Assembly: GCA_031771865.1 (NCBI GenBank)
Contig: JASISA010000025.1
Location: 1,984,001 to 2,048,000, forward strand
Direction of reading: 5' to 3'
DNA: 64,000 nt
From: Nothophaeocryptopus gaeumannii
Lineage: Eukaryota > Ascomycota > Dothideomycetes > Mycosphaerellales > Mycosphaerellaceae
The position numbers were made by a program, and so were the translations under genes. The notes under the pieces were generated by a model. The model saw only the letters and a list, made by a program, of their open reading frames with translations, did not search any database and was not told where the DNA came from. Below, piece after piece: positions 41,326 to 52,543 of this stretch (the first letter of the stretch is position 1; every line of letters starts with the position of its first letter).

Positions 41326-42080
41326 TTTGTATTGCGCATAAGATGCTTCAAGGGACAGATTTTGAAAGGAGTATTTTTTGAGAAGGATGATGATGCTGAA
41401 GTCAAGAGACGCGGTTCAGTTTGACGCGCCGGTTGTTTTGGGATGAACGAGTGGTCCGGGCTCTCAACCGCGAAAAGGAGACGTGGACCCGTGCGAAGCT
41501 TCTTCATCCTTGCCAGCACCTCCACGCCCCCTCACGATGACAAGTAATTGCCGCGATGGTCAGCGCGTCGATGAAAGCTCTAAATTGGGCATCATCTGGA
41601 TGGCCTCGCAAGCCAGTCATTACCGAGCTGACGGAAGATGTGAGATCTCAAGGAGCCCACCCTCCACGCGACTTCCATGCGAGGGCGATGCCGATGAGAT
41701 ACAGCGTGGAAGAACGCATGGGTGCATTATCCGTGCCGGAGAGGGTTGAGAACAAGATGGTCGCTGTGCAGCATCCTCGCTTCCAGAAGGCACCGATGCA
41801 ATTGGTCAAGAAGACCATATCACACGGCTAGGTACCTTGGCTTGGCCTATCTCGACAGACCACATTGGCAGCTCTGCAGCGATATCGAGGTCCCCTGCCC
41901 TCCAGACGAACATCTGAATGGAAGATGCCAAAAGTCTCTCACGAGCGACACTATGAAGTCGGCTATGGGCATTGCCCTTTACTCTGCTTTGGTATTGTCT
42001 CAGCCTCATAAACAAGGAACTTCTCCACAGTTACTGACAACAACCTGATACTAACCTGAATCTTGGGGACTACTCTTACA
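41326..42080. other. divergent intergenic region
   Basis: 750 nt between the DUF7726 start (minus) and the transporter start (plus). A plus frame at 41556-41831 (91 codons from ATG) looks mildly coded but has no domain or transcript evidence. Confidence 0.4.
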
Positions 42081-43597
42081 ATGGCTTCGACCAAGACCTT
42101 TTCTGCTGTGGCAGAGGACACGATTGCTGCAGATAACGCCACTAATGAGCTCACGGTCGAGAAAGAAGACATACGAGAAGCCCACGAGATCTTTCAAAAA
42201 TCCACCGATGGCGTCGACTTCCGGACAGTCAGTTGGCCCAGGGCGACAATTATTTTTCTCAAAATCCAATTCGCCATGTCAATTCTAGCAGTCCCTGGCG
42301 CTCTAGCGACCCTCGGTGCGGTTGGCGGGTCACTCTCCATCATAGGCTGGGAGGTCCTGAACACGTACACGGCAGTATTGCTGGGTGACTTCCGAAATCG
42401 ACATCCAGAATGCCATACTCTTGCCGATATGTGTGGTCTGATGTGGGGCCGCATTGGAAGAGAGCTGGTCGGCGTCCAGATTCTCATTGCACAGGTCTTG
42501 ATTACGGCTGCTGGGATCGTGTCTTGTTCAACGGCGTTCAATGCACTGTCCGAACATGGTGCCTGCACCGTAATCTTCAGCTTCGTCTCTGCCGTCTTGA
42601 TCACCGGCTTCTCTTCCGTTCGGACCTTCTCACGTTTAGGCTGGCTCACTTGGTTGGGATTCTTCACCTTCTTCATTGCAGTCTTCATCTTCGTCGTTGC
42701 CGTCACTCAACAAGACCGACCAGCTGCCGCCCCAAAGACTGGTGACTTTGAGCTCGGCTGGGCCGCTATTGCGTATCCGAGCTTCGCCGCCGGCATCACA
42801 GCATCCGCCAACATATTCATCTCTGGCTCTGGATCGATGATGTACATACCTGTGATCTCGGAGATGCGCAAGCCGACTGACTACAGAAAGGCTTGTCTAG
42901 TCGCTGGATGTCTGGTCGGCGCAATGTACCTGACTTTCTCTCTTGTTATATACCGTTGGTGTGGAGTCTGGATAGCGACACCGGCGTTCGGCAGCGCCGG
43001 CACGCTGTTCAAGAAGATCTCGTACGGGATTGCTCTGCCCGGTCTTGTCATTGGCGTAGGCATCTATCAACATGTGGCGGCGAAATTGATCTTTGTGAGG
43101 ATTTTGCGGGATACTCGACAGTAAGTACGCATCGTTAAATGTGGCTATGCAGTGGACTAACAATAGGTAGTCTACAAGAGAACACTGCCATCCACTGGAG
43201 CGCTTGGCTTGGGTCAATTTTCATTCTCGGAGCTCTTGGGTTCATCATTGCAGAAGCAGTACCGATACTGAACTACTTACTTGGCCTAGCCGGCGCGCTG
43301 TGCTTCGCTCCTTTCAGTCTCATCTTCCCGGCTCTACTTTGGATGTACGACTCTCGCGGCTTGAGGTCTGGATCGACGTCTCAGAAGACGACGTATGCTT
43401 TTCACATACTCATCATCTTGGTCGGGCTGTTCATGGTCGTCGGCGGAACGTAAGTGCCGCTCGCTCTCTGATGCTGTCCGCAATACTGACCCTTGTCCAA
43501 CAGGTACGGCGTGGCACTCTCGATCAAAGAGGCATATGCGACTGGCATTGTCGGGAAGGCTTTTGACTGCTCTGATAACTCTGGCTCAGTGTCGTGA
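42081..43597 (+). CDS. amino acid transporter, AAAP family
   Basis: Exons 42081-43120, 43171-43449 and 43504-43597, with introns of 50 and 54 nt, give 470 residues. The start is the first ATG; the frame upstream to 42063 has only TTG. After about 60 polar residues come roughly eleven hydrophobic helices, beginning with Ile-Ile-Phe-Leu-Lys-Ile-Gln-Phe-Ala-Met-Ser-Ile-Leu-Ala-Val-Pro-Gly-Ala, the helix-1 signature of fungal neutral amino-acid transporters. Both introns restore helices in frame (Thr-Arg-His-Leu-Gln-Glu; Gly-Gly-Thr-Tyr-Gly-Val). It likely imports neutral amino acids by proton symport at the plasma or vacuolar membrane; substrate is inference. The first intron's nearer AG would create a stop, so the second is used. 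Confidence 0.88.
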
Positions 43598-43949
43598 CGT
43601 ACATTTCAGAGTGCTTGAGATAGCAGTTTCGCGGCAATTCACTAAGTTCACAACGGTCATATGCTTACCATTTGTCACCAGCTAGTGTCGAAGCTTAGTT
43701 CCAGTGCCCCTCCCATGACCTAGTTTGCTACTGCTGTACATTCTCAGCCACAACTTTCTTCACATGCACGTGGCCCGTGCACGGCGCGCATGACTAGCGC
43801 CGCTTGACCATTTGGAGGTTGACCTATCAAGAAGTTCCCCTTCAACTTGCAGTCCAGTACCAAACACTAACATCTGCTCAAGCTGGCCCGTCAACACCAT
43901 CACTGCTAGTCGCCAACTATTCTCTGTACCAGCGACAACTTGACACATC

Positions 43950-44276
43950 ATGGGCGCCAAACCTTCAAAGCCACAAGGCAACGGCCTCGAACATGACGAG
44001 AACGAACACGTCACCGCGATTGATTCACCTGATGACTCCGACTCCGACGCTGTCCTTGTCGACATCCGTTACAAACGCAAGATCGAGGCAAAGGATCTGA
44101 ACGAATCGAAGCAGACTGCCATCGAGGATGCACAGGCTCCTATCACCGAGAGTGCCATCAACTATGCTAGTCACAAGCAGGCACGTCAGGACAGGTCAAA
44201 GAGCAAGCTGCCGGGAAAAGACACCTTCAGTATCACACGGCGAGAAGCACTACCTTACTTATTTGCACATCCTTAG
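43950..44276 (+). CDS. small acidic hypothetical with N-myristoylation motif
   Basis: A 108-residue frame starts at ATG 43950 with Met-Gly-Ala-Lys-Pro-Ser-Lys-Pro, which fits an N-myristoylation site (Gly2, Ser6, Lys7). The rest is an acidic Ser/Asp patch (Ser-Pro-Asp-Asp-Ser-Asp-Ser-Asp) and a Lys/Gln-rich helical region. No domain is seen. The tail after residue 90 may be intronic. It could be a small membrane-associated signalling protein or a chance frame; the clean Met-Gly context is the main support. Confidence 0.4.
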   Translation: MGAKPSKPQGNGLEHDENEHVTAIDSPDDSDSDAVLVDIRYKRKIEAKDLNESKQTAIEDAQAPITESAINYASHKQARQDRSKSKLPGKDTFSITRREALPYLFAHP

Positions 44277-45237
44277 AAGGGGGTCACCACTAGTCGAGAG
44301 TCAAGTTGAACAACGTGAAGGGGAACATTCCAAGGCAAGGAAATATAGAAGTTTGGAGGTACACTAAACGACTTCAACTTTCCGGTCAGTCCGCCCGCCT
44401 ACCGCCATTCAAACCCGACGCCGAAGCAAAGCTCTCCGTCTCCCAACCCAAATGGAGGCCAAAAAAAGCAAGCGTGGGAAGCAAGCTGAGCGCGACGATC
44501 TGCCAACCGCTACAGGCGAGACTAGCGCGACTTTTCACAGCCCGTATAGCTAAGATGCTACGAGACCGCGTGTATCGTCCGTATCGTCCGTATCGAGGCT
44601 CGAGGTATTGGGAAGGTGAAGTTTCGAGGAGAGGGCTGGAAGAGTGGAAGTGAGAAGGAGATAGAGAGGTTGAAAGGGGAGATGGGAAAGGGAGATGAAG
44701 AGGATGGAGAAGTGGGATATGAAGGGTCCTACGTTGTAAGGATGCTATAAATGAAGGGTCTTGAGATTGTTGACTCGTTGATCGGATGAACGGGTGTCCT
44801 TTCTCCGGACGAAGCGATGAGAAGACTTGAGCTTTGGCACCCAAAGGACAAGTCTTAGGGAGTGAAAGTACAGCAAGGTCTTCAAGGAACAGTTCGTATT
44901 TCAATAATACAATACTACCTTCACAACAACAGCAACAACTAAAATGAACCCGAAAAAGTGATATGCCCGTAGCAGTCTGCATGCTGAGGTGCTTCTTCGG
45001 ACTGGTTAATACTCCGCTCAAACGCCCCCAAGACGTATTCGCATTCCGAACTGTCCAAGCCCGCCGCAACGCGAACAGGTTCTCAAGGGGCCAATGCAAC
45101 ATTTCGCTAGTAACACAAATATTTTGTTTCGCACATATGTGAGTTGTGGTTGTTTGAGGGGTATTCTGATTTCGTTCATTCCACCACTTCCACCGTCGAT
45201 AGTAAGAGGAAAAGCCGAATCCTGTCCGACAACAAAA
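44277..45237. other. intergenic with short tandem repeat
   Basis: 960 nt downstream of chitin synthase. A 9-bp tandem (CGTATCGTC, about 2.7 copies) lies at 44571-44596. No gene is recognised. Confidence 0.5.
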
Positions 45238-48035
45238 CTATCGTCTCGCACAGCATGCGAGCATTCCACTCTTAAACAAGAAGTACACGCATCCGATGAA
45301 ACGGATGAAAGAGAGTGCGGCTGTGGCCCACAGCAACGCTCTGAAGAAGTTGGCCGTTCTCGTTGTCGCGCCGGAAGAGAATCCGAACTTGTCGAAGTTG
45401 TCGGAGGTGATGGCGACGGCGAGGATAGCGTTTGAGAAGATCCAGAACGTGACCAATCGAGTACGGAAGGACTTGTAGGAGTCCTCGAGCGTCTTTTTGG
45501 TGGACTCCTTGGGCGCAACGTACGGCGTCAGAGCACGCTTGACAGTCTGTTCGAACTGACTATCAATGTCGGCTTGGGGCAAGTCTACTTCCTCGATGAC
45601 CGTCGTCTTTCCGCTGGCGTCCTTTGTCGTTGTCACTGATGGCAAGGCATCTGCTTTGTCAGAACCTTTGGTTCCCCAAGACACATCGTGCCAGTTGGAG
45701 AAGGCGTAGACCATGAGGATGTTGATGTAGCTGGTCATCATGAGAAGGTACTGGCCGAAAGAAGTAAACATGTGCCATGGGTCCAGGTAGAGGAAAGATG
45801 CCACGAAGTAGAGACCGAAAGTAGCCGCAAGCGCGATAATGATGATACCCGCTCCCGTCGACGACACGAAAGACTTGATGAAATCTTCCGCGTTGTCGGT
45901 CTTGAATCCAGTGCCGCCGGAGAAGGCGTGGATGACAAGAAAGAACGAGTCGACGATGATGTAGAACTGGATGACCGAGTACACCACGAAAGACACGATG
46001 TACGACCACTTGCTACCCTTCGGTCGGTTACCAAGCGCGAGGATGAATTGCAGCAGGAGGAAGGCCAGGTAGATATATTTGACGCAGGTATTGAGGATCG
46101 GGGTAACAGTGTTGCCGAAGGGGAATGCGCGGTTGTCGTTCGAGGAGCCGGGCGTTCCCACAAGATCGATAATGACCGCTGTTGTCAGGTAGTATGAAGC
46201 CAGAGAGAACCAGGAGAGAGTGACCGTCGCGATGTTGTAGATGAGCTGGATGTGGAAGAAGAACATGCGCAGGATGTTGTGTCCAGATCGATACATGCGG
46301 CCGAAGTGCATGAGGGAGTAGAGTGTGGCGGCAAAAGAACCGTTCAGCCATCGTCGACGCTGTCCGATGAATTCAGGAGCACCCTCAGGAACATCAGTCT
46401 CACCCTTGGATGCCTTGACATATGTCAAATGCCACTTGCTGCCGGCCTTGGCGACCAGCTCGAAACAGAGGATACGATCCTCGGCCAAAAACATGTTCTT
46501 CTTGAAAATGTTCATGCCCTCGATACCCTTTGGACCAAGCTGCTTGGAAAGCGTGTGGTCACCGTGGAAGTACTGCTCGAGTGGCCGACCCATGATCGCA
46601 CGGAATCGGTACGCGGAGAAGGCACCCGGAAGCACGGACACGTAACCGAACGAAGACTCCAGCGGCTTGTCCAGAATGTTTGAGATCTTGTACTCGAAAT
46701 TTTGAATGGCGACCAGCGGGTTGAGCAGATTCTTCCAGCCCTTTCCAAGAAGGGCGTGGATCTCACCACAAGCACCTCCAAGATCCTTGTCGTTGTAGAA
46801 AGCCTCCCACAAAGCGAGCAGAGCTTTGTGACCAGGCTTGGTACCAGCATCCAGCAGGATGCAGACTTCTGGATTCAGAATGCGACCAAAGGCGGTGAAG
46901 AGCCATCTGTGGGAGTTGATCTTCTTGCTGTTCTTCTGCTTCAAGCAGAACATCATCTGCACTGGTGGCAGAGTCGATGGGCCGTCGTCCAATGGGCGAA
47001 TGAGCTGCTGGTTTGCCGTCACTGACAGCTGCGTGGTGTACTCGAAGATGTGTGCAACCGTCTCTTTGCCGTCAATGTCCCTCTTCATGATACCATCCTG
47101 GTAGATACCGATGGTCGCGAGCACATCAAGGGTGCCCTTGTCGCAAGGATCGATACCGTCGAAAACCAGGCAGACGACAATCTTCTGCCAAGCTGGACCA
47201 CCCTTGTTCCAGAACTCGGATTTCTTGATGTTGACGATGTCGCGGATGTTCTGCATAACACCGTGCAGTGTGCGCGATGTCAGCTGCTTGTCTTCGTTGT
47301 AGTATGTGATAGCAATCAGCAGCTCGGTATGTCTGTTATACATGGCTGGCCGGAGATTGTATCCATTCTTGAGTGTGAAGTCGTTCGGGTCGCAAGTGGC
47401 AGCGGTGTAGCGCAAGTGGGTAAATTCTTCGCTTCCGCTCTCCAAGTCGTTTCGGTACTTTGCCTGAACTGCGTTCTGAATGGCAGATGGTACAGGGTAG
47501 TCTGCACTCAGGACAGCACCCTGCACAAGCTTGACCTTACGCGTAGCATTTCGCTTCAGGCCACCCGCGGCTGCTGCTGCGCCTCCTGGCTGCTGTCGCT
47601 GCCTCCATGCTTCTGTGCTGCCCGTTTCACTTTGCGAGTATGGGCTGGGGACACGTTCTGTGGAACCGTAGGCAGGATCTTCGAGCGTCGTGCTGGCGTA
47701 TCCTTGGTATCCATTGTATGGTGGCGCGTGACCAACATAGGACTCCTCTAAGCTATAGCCCTTAACATCGTGTCCACCAGGCGTGCCAGCGCGGCTGTTG
47801 GGCTCGTCGAAAGGGCCTTGGAACGGGCCGGTTGGGTTTGAGTGCAAGAGAGAGCGCTCTTGCTCGTCGTCGCTGTCGTGGTGTGGTGGCTGGTGATAGG
47901 GTTGCTGTGTGATGTCAGCTGATGGTGTTTCTTCACGAGCCTTTTCGTCGGCCATGATGGCTTTGCACGTACGTTTCCTGGTGGAAGATGGTGAAGGTGC
48001 TCGTCGCTGTAGCCGGCGCCTCCTTGGTAGGCCAT
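45238..48035 (-). CDS. chitin synthase, probably class III
   Basis: Exon 1 (48035-47973) codes Met-Ala-Tyr-Gln-Gly...Pro-Pro-Gly-Asn. A 68-nt intron (GTACGT, GCTGAC branch, ACACAG) leads to exon 2 (47904-45238), for 909 residues. The enzyme polymerises GlcNAc from UDP-GlcNAc at the plasma membrane. After a disordered Pro/Gln/His-rich N-terminus come the catalytic signatures: Leu-Leu-Asp-Ala-Gly, Glu-Asp-Arg at 496-498 and Gln-Arg-Arg-Arg-Trp at 536-540. Seven or so membrane helices follow between about 560 and 905, ending in Cys-Cys-Ala-Arg-Arg. The Met-Ala-Tyr-Gln start and length fit class III, which is tip-localised in filamentous fungi. An in-frame ATG inside the intron (47955) gives a 905-codon uninterrupted frame. 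Confidence 0.95.
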
Positions 48036-49039
48036 TGTGCTCGGTTTCGTCTAATGCGCCAGAACGACTGTTGTTTCAGCACGAGTGGCTCCAGCAATGG
48101 CGGGTTGTGTGGTGGAATAAGAGGCCTCGATGGCGATGGTGGTGATGACGTTGCTGCAGTTAATGCAACAAAGAGAGATGGGCGATGAAGTGGTTTGGCA
48201 GACAAAGGCGCGCCTCCAGCTGCAGAAACAGGAGGTTGCAGGAAATGCTGCGTGGTGGATGGCGATCAAAGACAGGACTGCAGCAGAGAAGCACTGGAAG
48301 TAGTGCCAAGGACTCCGCAGACCCTGAGCTAGCGTGGATTAGTGAAACGCGCAAGACAACACACTCAACCACTCAGCAACACTCACGCGTAGGATAACGT
48401 CCTGAGAGTGAGGGAGATGAAGGTCTCTTGAAGCTATTCAGACTCTGCAAGCTACTTCCGTGAATAGGAGATGCTCTGGCTCAGCTGCATCTGCCACTTG
48501 CCTAGCGCTAGAAAAGATGCATACGCGTAGTAATAGCACTCTGCGTCGGGGGTATTTTTGGCTCGTATGCACAGCCACCAATGCGAGTCTGAAATCGACG
48601 CCTCTCACTGGACATACTCCGGAGTACGCCACTCTCGGTCCTACATTGAATAGATACTGTATCCCATGCAATGCCACACCACTGATAAGACCGTGACAGA
48701 AGCTTGAGCGGCGGCGATGCGCTTGCCGCCGGCTCGGCAGCTGCTCTGTAGTAGGAGGTAGAACCGCTCTACTTCGTACCACTGCAACACAACCGCACTA
48801 CCAGACGGCTACTGTGACCAAGTACAGCGGCTTCTGTGAGGCTGATGTTCGGTCCTACCCATTGCATATTGGCGAGTTCAGGCGAGAACTTTGTCAGCCA
48901 GTCATCCTTCAGTCGCAGCACCACCATACATGCGCTCGTCTGACGAAACTGTATGCGCGCGCGCGACCCAGACCCAGACGACTGAGGAGGAGGCGAGCAA
49001 GCTTTGGCCAACCAGCTACTGTAAACTTCCCAAGCCAAA
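48036..49039. other. divergent promoter region
   Basis: 1 kb between the divergent starts of chitin synthase (minus) and the YdcF-like gene (plus). No gene is seen. Confidence 0.55.
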
Positions 49040-49876
49040 ATGTCCGAGGTCACCAAGTTCGTCGAGAGCAACGACATCTCCAAGGTCAACGAGCTGGTGC
49101 TGGTCTGTTGTCATGGCATCTATATGGGAGATGGCGCCAACTATGCCGCTGAAGACCAGTGGATCTTGCAACCCTTCTCACGCTCTGATCCACTTGCGAA
49201 CAAACCAGGCGAGCATGAGACCTTTATCTCGCATATCGTGACCGCCGCTATGGCTGTTCATAATAATCCGTGTGCGCTGCTGATTTTCTCTGGTGGAAGG
49301 ACGACCGAGGCGCCTAGGAGTGAGGCTGAAAGCTATGGGACGATTTTGAAGCATATCGTCGACAACAACGCCATGTTGTTCCCCGCCGGAGTTCGATATG
49401 CTACCGAGATGTATGCTACGGACTCTTATCAGAACCTGCTCTTCTCCATTATCCGCTTCCGACAGCTCACTGGTATCTACCCGAGAAACATCACGATAAT
49501 TACACATGCCTTCAAGGAGCGAAGATTTCTCGAACTACATGCGCCGGCGATTAAATGGCCTCATCACCGCATAAGAGTGCAAGGTCTAAATCCTGCCTTT
49601 ACGCTGGACGAATTGAACTACACGCAACGAGGAGAACATGAGCGAGCATACCTCGCCTTCGCCGGTGATCCGTATGGCGTGCGATCTCCTCTCAACCAAA
49701 AGCGACTTGCGAGACACTGGAACGTGGAGAAAGCACACGTCTTCCTCGGTTTCCGCCTCGAACCAGAAGTTATGGGCCTTCTGACCTGGCAAGGAGGCGT
49801 CAGCGGCTGGGAGACCTACCCGAGACGGTTACCGTGGGAAGATCACTCGACAGCGTGGATGTACCACAAGACATGA
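49040..49876 (+). CDS. YdcF/SanA-like DUF218 domain protein
   Basis: One frame of 278 residues starts at ATG 49040. Features of the DUF218 fold: an opening strand and loop Leu-Val-Leu-Val-Cys-Cys-His-Gly-Ile-Tyr, Leu-Leu-Ile-Phe-Ser-Gly-Gly (about residues 80-86), a Ser-Glu-Ala-Glu-Ser-Tyr helix, Arg-Tyr-Ala-Thr-Glu...Thr-Asp-Ser-Tyr-Gln-Asn-Leu-Leu-Phe-Ser, and Ile-Thr-Ile-Ile-Thr-His-Ala-Phe-Lys-Glu-Arg-Arg-Phe. Bacterial members act at the envelope; the fungal clade is cytosolic-looking (no signal peptide or membrane helix) and its substrate is unknown. The gene is intact and intronless. Confidence 0.8.
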   Translation: MSEVTKFVESNDISKVNELVLVCCHGIYMGDGANYAAEDQWILQPFSRSDPLANKPGEHETFISHIVTAAMAVHNNPCALLIFSGGRTTEAPRSEAESYGTILKHIVDNNAMLFPAGVRYATEMYATDSYQNLLFSIIRFRQLTGIYPRNITIITHAFKERRFLELHAPAIKWPHHRIRVQGLNPAFTLDELNYTQRGEHERAYLAFAGDPYGVRSPLNQKRLARHWNVEKAHVFLGFRLEPEVMGLLTWQGGVSGWETYPRRLPWEDHSTAWMYHKT

Positions 49877-51919
49877 GCAGTCCATTCTGGCTTTTAGCGA
49901 CAATGGACACCTCAAGCTTACTTGGAGACGCGCCACAGGAAAATCAAGTGGTATGAGTGCTCGTCTCTTTCTGCAGGAGGCGCACAATGGCAATCCATTC
50001 GCATTCGACCTTCTCATGGAGTAAGGACTGATGAGACATTCTGCCTCACAGACTGGATCCAGTCGATGCAAGAGAAGAAGGAACACTTCTAGTGCAAGCT
50101 CCCACGCTGGAATAGAGCCCGTCAGAGCGTCGACTCGCGTTTCTTCACCGACAAAGCCATCCGTGTTACCATCTACGGAGCCGTGACTACGCATGTGAAA
50201 GTCCCCACATGTACCCGGCCTGCGCCACACCGACTCGTCATAAGTGACAACAACCCTGCAGGCATATCTCCTGCTCAACAAGGGAAGCTTAACTCCCTCC
50301 CATGGACGTCCACGATAGTAGATTACGACAGACAGCCTGTCTTCGATCACGAATCGACGTCATCAACCCGGTTCCGGATCATACGGCTTGTCTAGGTCAC
50401 CGGTTTAGACGAAGTCCTCTCCAGTTCAAGATGCCAAGACTGGATCGCCATGCTTACTAAAACGAGGTATACCGTTATGGATGCCATAGATAGCTCAAAT
50501 GCAGTCGTGACAACGAGATCCCAGTCAATAGAAGCAAAATTGCATTCGGTAGCAAGGTTTTTCTCGCCAGTCCAATGATGCGCTGCTGGACGCAGTCAAA
50601 GCTGTCACTACCAGACAAGACAGCATCGAACGAATCAGTGATACACTTCGACGGGCCCCTCCTCACTCTGCTGTGCTCATCGAGAAGCGGAACAAGAAAG
50701 CGAGTTCCAACTTGGGCACGAAGGGGAGCGAGTGACGTGCACTGGAATATGCCATCGCGCACACTTTGTCTCCCGCTGCAGAGTCTGTACCAGAGTACGC
50801 CATTCTTGTGAACCTCAGAGGTCACAACCACACGACTCTCTATGCCCTATCTCGAATCCTCGTTCGCGAATCCGAGATACATGATTGTGGAAGCAGATGG
50901 CTCAGAGACTGCAGCTCTGATCCACCATAGGTATGACGTGCCACACACTTGGAGAAGAGTATGCAAGCAGTAACATTGGCCAACGACGAGTCCCGTCAGA
51001 GTCCTAGGCGGAGCTGCGGATGCCATGGTATTCCCTGTCTCTGTCTTTGAAGACATCACGGCTCCTGATCCATCCCACACGCGCGGCACAACCATATCCT
51101 CTCTCTCTTCTCCCCGGTCTCCCTCCCACTAAGTTCCATGACCCGACGAGGAACCAAAAAACGTCAATTGACATCGTTGTCGATACCAGTATCGTCGTGG
51201 CAGAGTCACTTCACTTGTACCCACCCAAGCCAGCGTCCGATCACCACAAAAAGCATCGTCTGGTCCTGTACGCAGGAGGTAGTTTCCTAGGCCGCGAACA
51301 GGTGTCTAGCGAGAGCTTGCATTTTCATTGACGACCATCTCATCCCTCACGTGGAATGTGATGGAGGATTGGTCTTGGTACCGAGGGCTACGTTGGCGTG
51401 AACGAAGACATTGCTTCAAAACTCATCAAGAGAAGTACGCGATTGTGTTCCATTGGTCGTGCGGTGTCGCGAGGAGACTTACTGGGCCCGATATGAAAAG
51501 ACATATTCCAAGATCGATGGGCATCAGCAGGCTGAGTGTCTGAGCCATACTTAGTGGACGAGAGGAACGGTGCTGAGAAGGCGAAGTGTCGAAGGAGACG
51601 AGCTGGACTGAGGGTACGAGCTGTCGAAGAAGCGTATTTCATCGAGGAACACAGTGTAGAGAGAAACATTAATTAAAAATAATTATGTAGAACACTCTAC
51701 TACAGCCGCAGCAAACACCAATTCGAGACACGCGAAAGTGGTATAATCAACACAAACGCACGCAGTCCATCCAATCCAAGAAATCCATAAGCCGAAAGAG
51801 TGAGACTCGTCCACTCATGCATGCGTGTGTGCTTTTTCAATCGATACATCGAAGCCCGTATGGAACAGCTTCTCCTTTTGATCCCACTCCATTTTCGTCC
51901 TCATCGTTGTTAAAGCAGA
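49877..51919. other. 2-kb gene-free stretch
   Basis: No coding region, RNA gene or element is recognised. Open frames are short and unsupported on both strands. Confidence 0.45.
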
Positions 51920-52246
51920 TTATTGAGACAGCATATCCCTCTCTCTCTTGACCTGGTAATTTCCAAAGTCCGGGAAAGAATTCATGCCGCTCCAATCACC
52001 AGAGTCCTCGCGCGCCCAGCTTAAGTTCACTTGGGGAGGGTTGATCGATACCGGCAGATCAGAGTGTCGTCGTCTTAGGGGCGGATCCTGAGCTCCTTGG
52101 CGAGGCTGAGAGATTTCGAGCGGATCAGGCTGGTCTTCCTGAGCGACTTGACGAGGCCGAGGGAATTCGAGAGAATCAGGCTGATCCTCTGGCGGTACCT
52201 CTTGTCCAAGGTCGTCGTTGTTCACATAGCTTGGGAAACCAGCCAT
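51920..52246 (-). CDS. small hypothetical with 17-residue repeat
   Basis: A 108-residue frame starts at ATG 52246. Residues about 19-53 contain two copies of a Glu-Asp-Gln-Pro-Asp-x-Leu-Glu-x-x-x-Pro-Arg-Gln-x-Ala-Gln unit. A polar, Pro/Ser-rich remainder follows. No domain is recognised. Upstream minus frames (52262-52468) could form an earlier exon, but I find no convincing splice pair. It is a short candidate gene or a repeat-driven chance frame. Confidence 0.3.
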   Translation of the reverse strand: MAGFPSYVNNDDLGQEVPPEDQPDSLEFPRPRQVAQEDQPDPLEISQPRQGAQDPPLRRRHSDLPVSINPPQVNLSWAREDSGDWSGMNSFPDFGNYQVKRERDMLSQ

Positions 52247-52543
52247 GTGGATTCGACCCTGCTAGGATCGCAGCATCGGTGCCTGAAGATTTCGAAGACT
52301 TCCGAGACTCTGACCCCTGACTCGCGCAGGCGGAGGCACGGAATGATGGATAGTCCCATATCCCGTATACTCAATGGCACCACCGACCGAGCCGCCGCGG
52401 AGAAGACCGTCCGCAGCGCCATCTGTACCGCCGGTATCGTCGTTCCCGTACCCATAACAGTTTGACAAGAAGCTTCCGCGACTAAGACGGCAACGTTAGC
52501 AAGAAAGTAAATGAGGACGAAGAAAGGGATGTGCAGGAGAAGT

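Noticed and set aside
44386..45102. 238-codon minus-strand frame downstream of chitin synthase
   Set aside because: Low-complexity Ser/Leu/His/Pro peptide without domain, start context or splice support.
45659..47751. Plus-strand frames up to 233 codons antisense to chitin synthase
   Set aside because: High-GC third positions in the real gene create open antisense frames; no homology pattern is visible.
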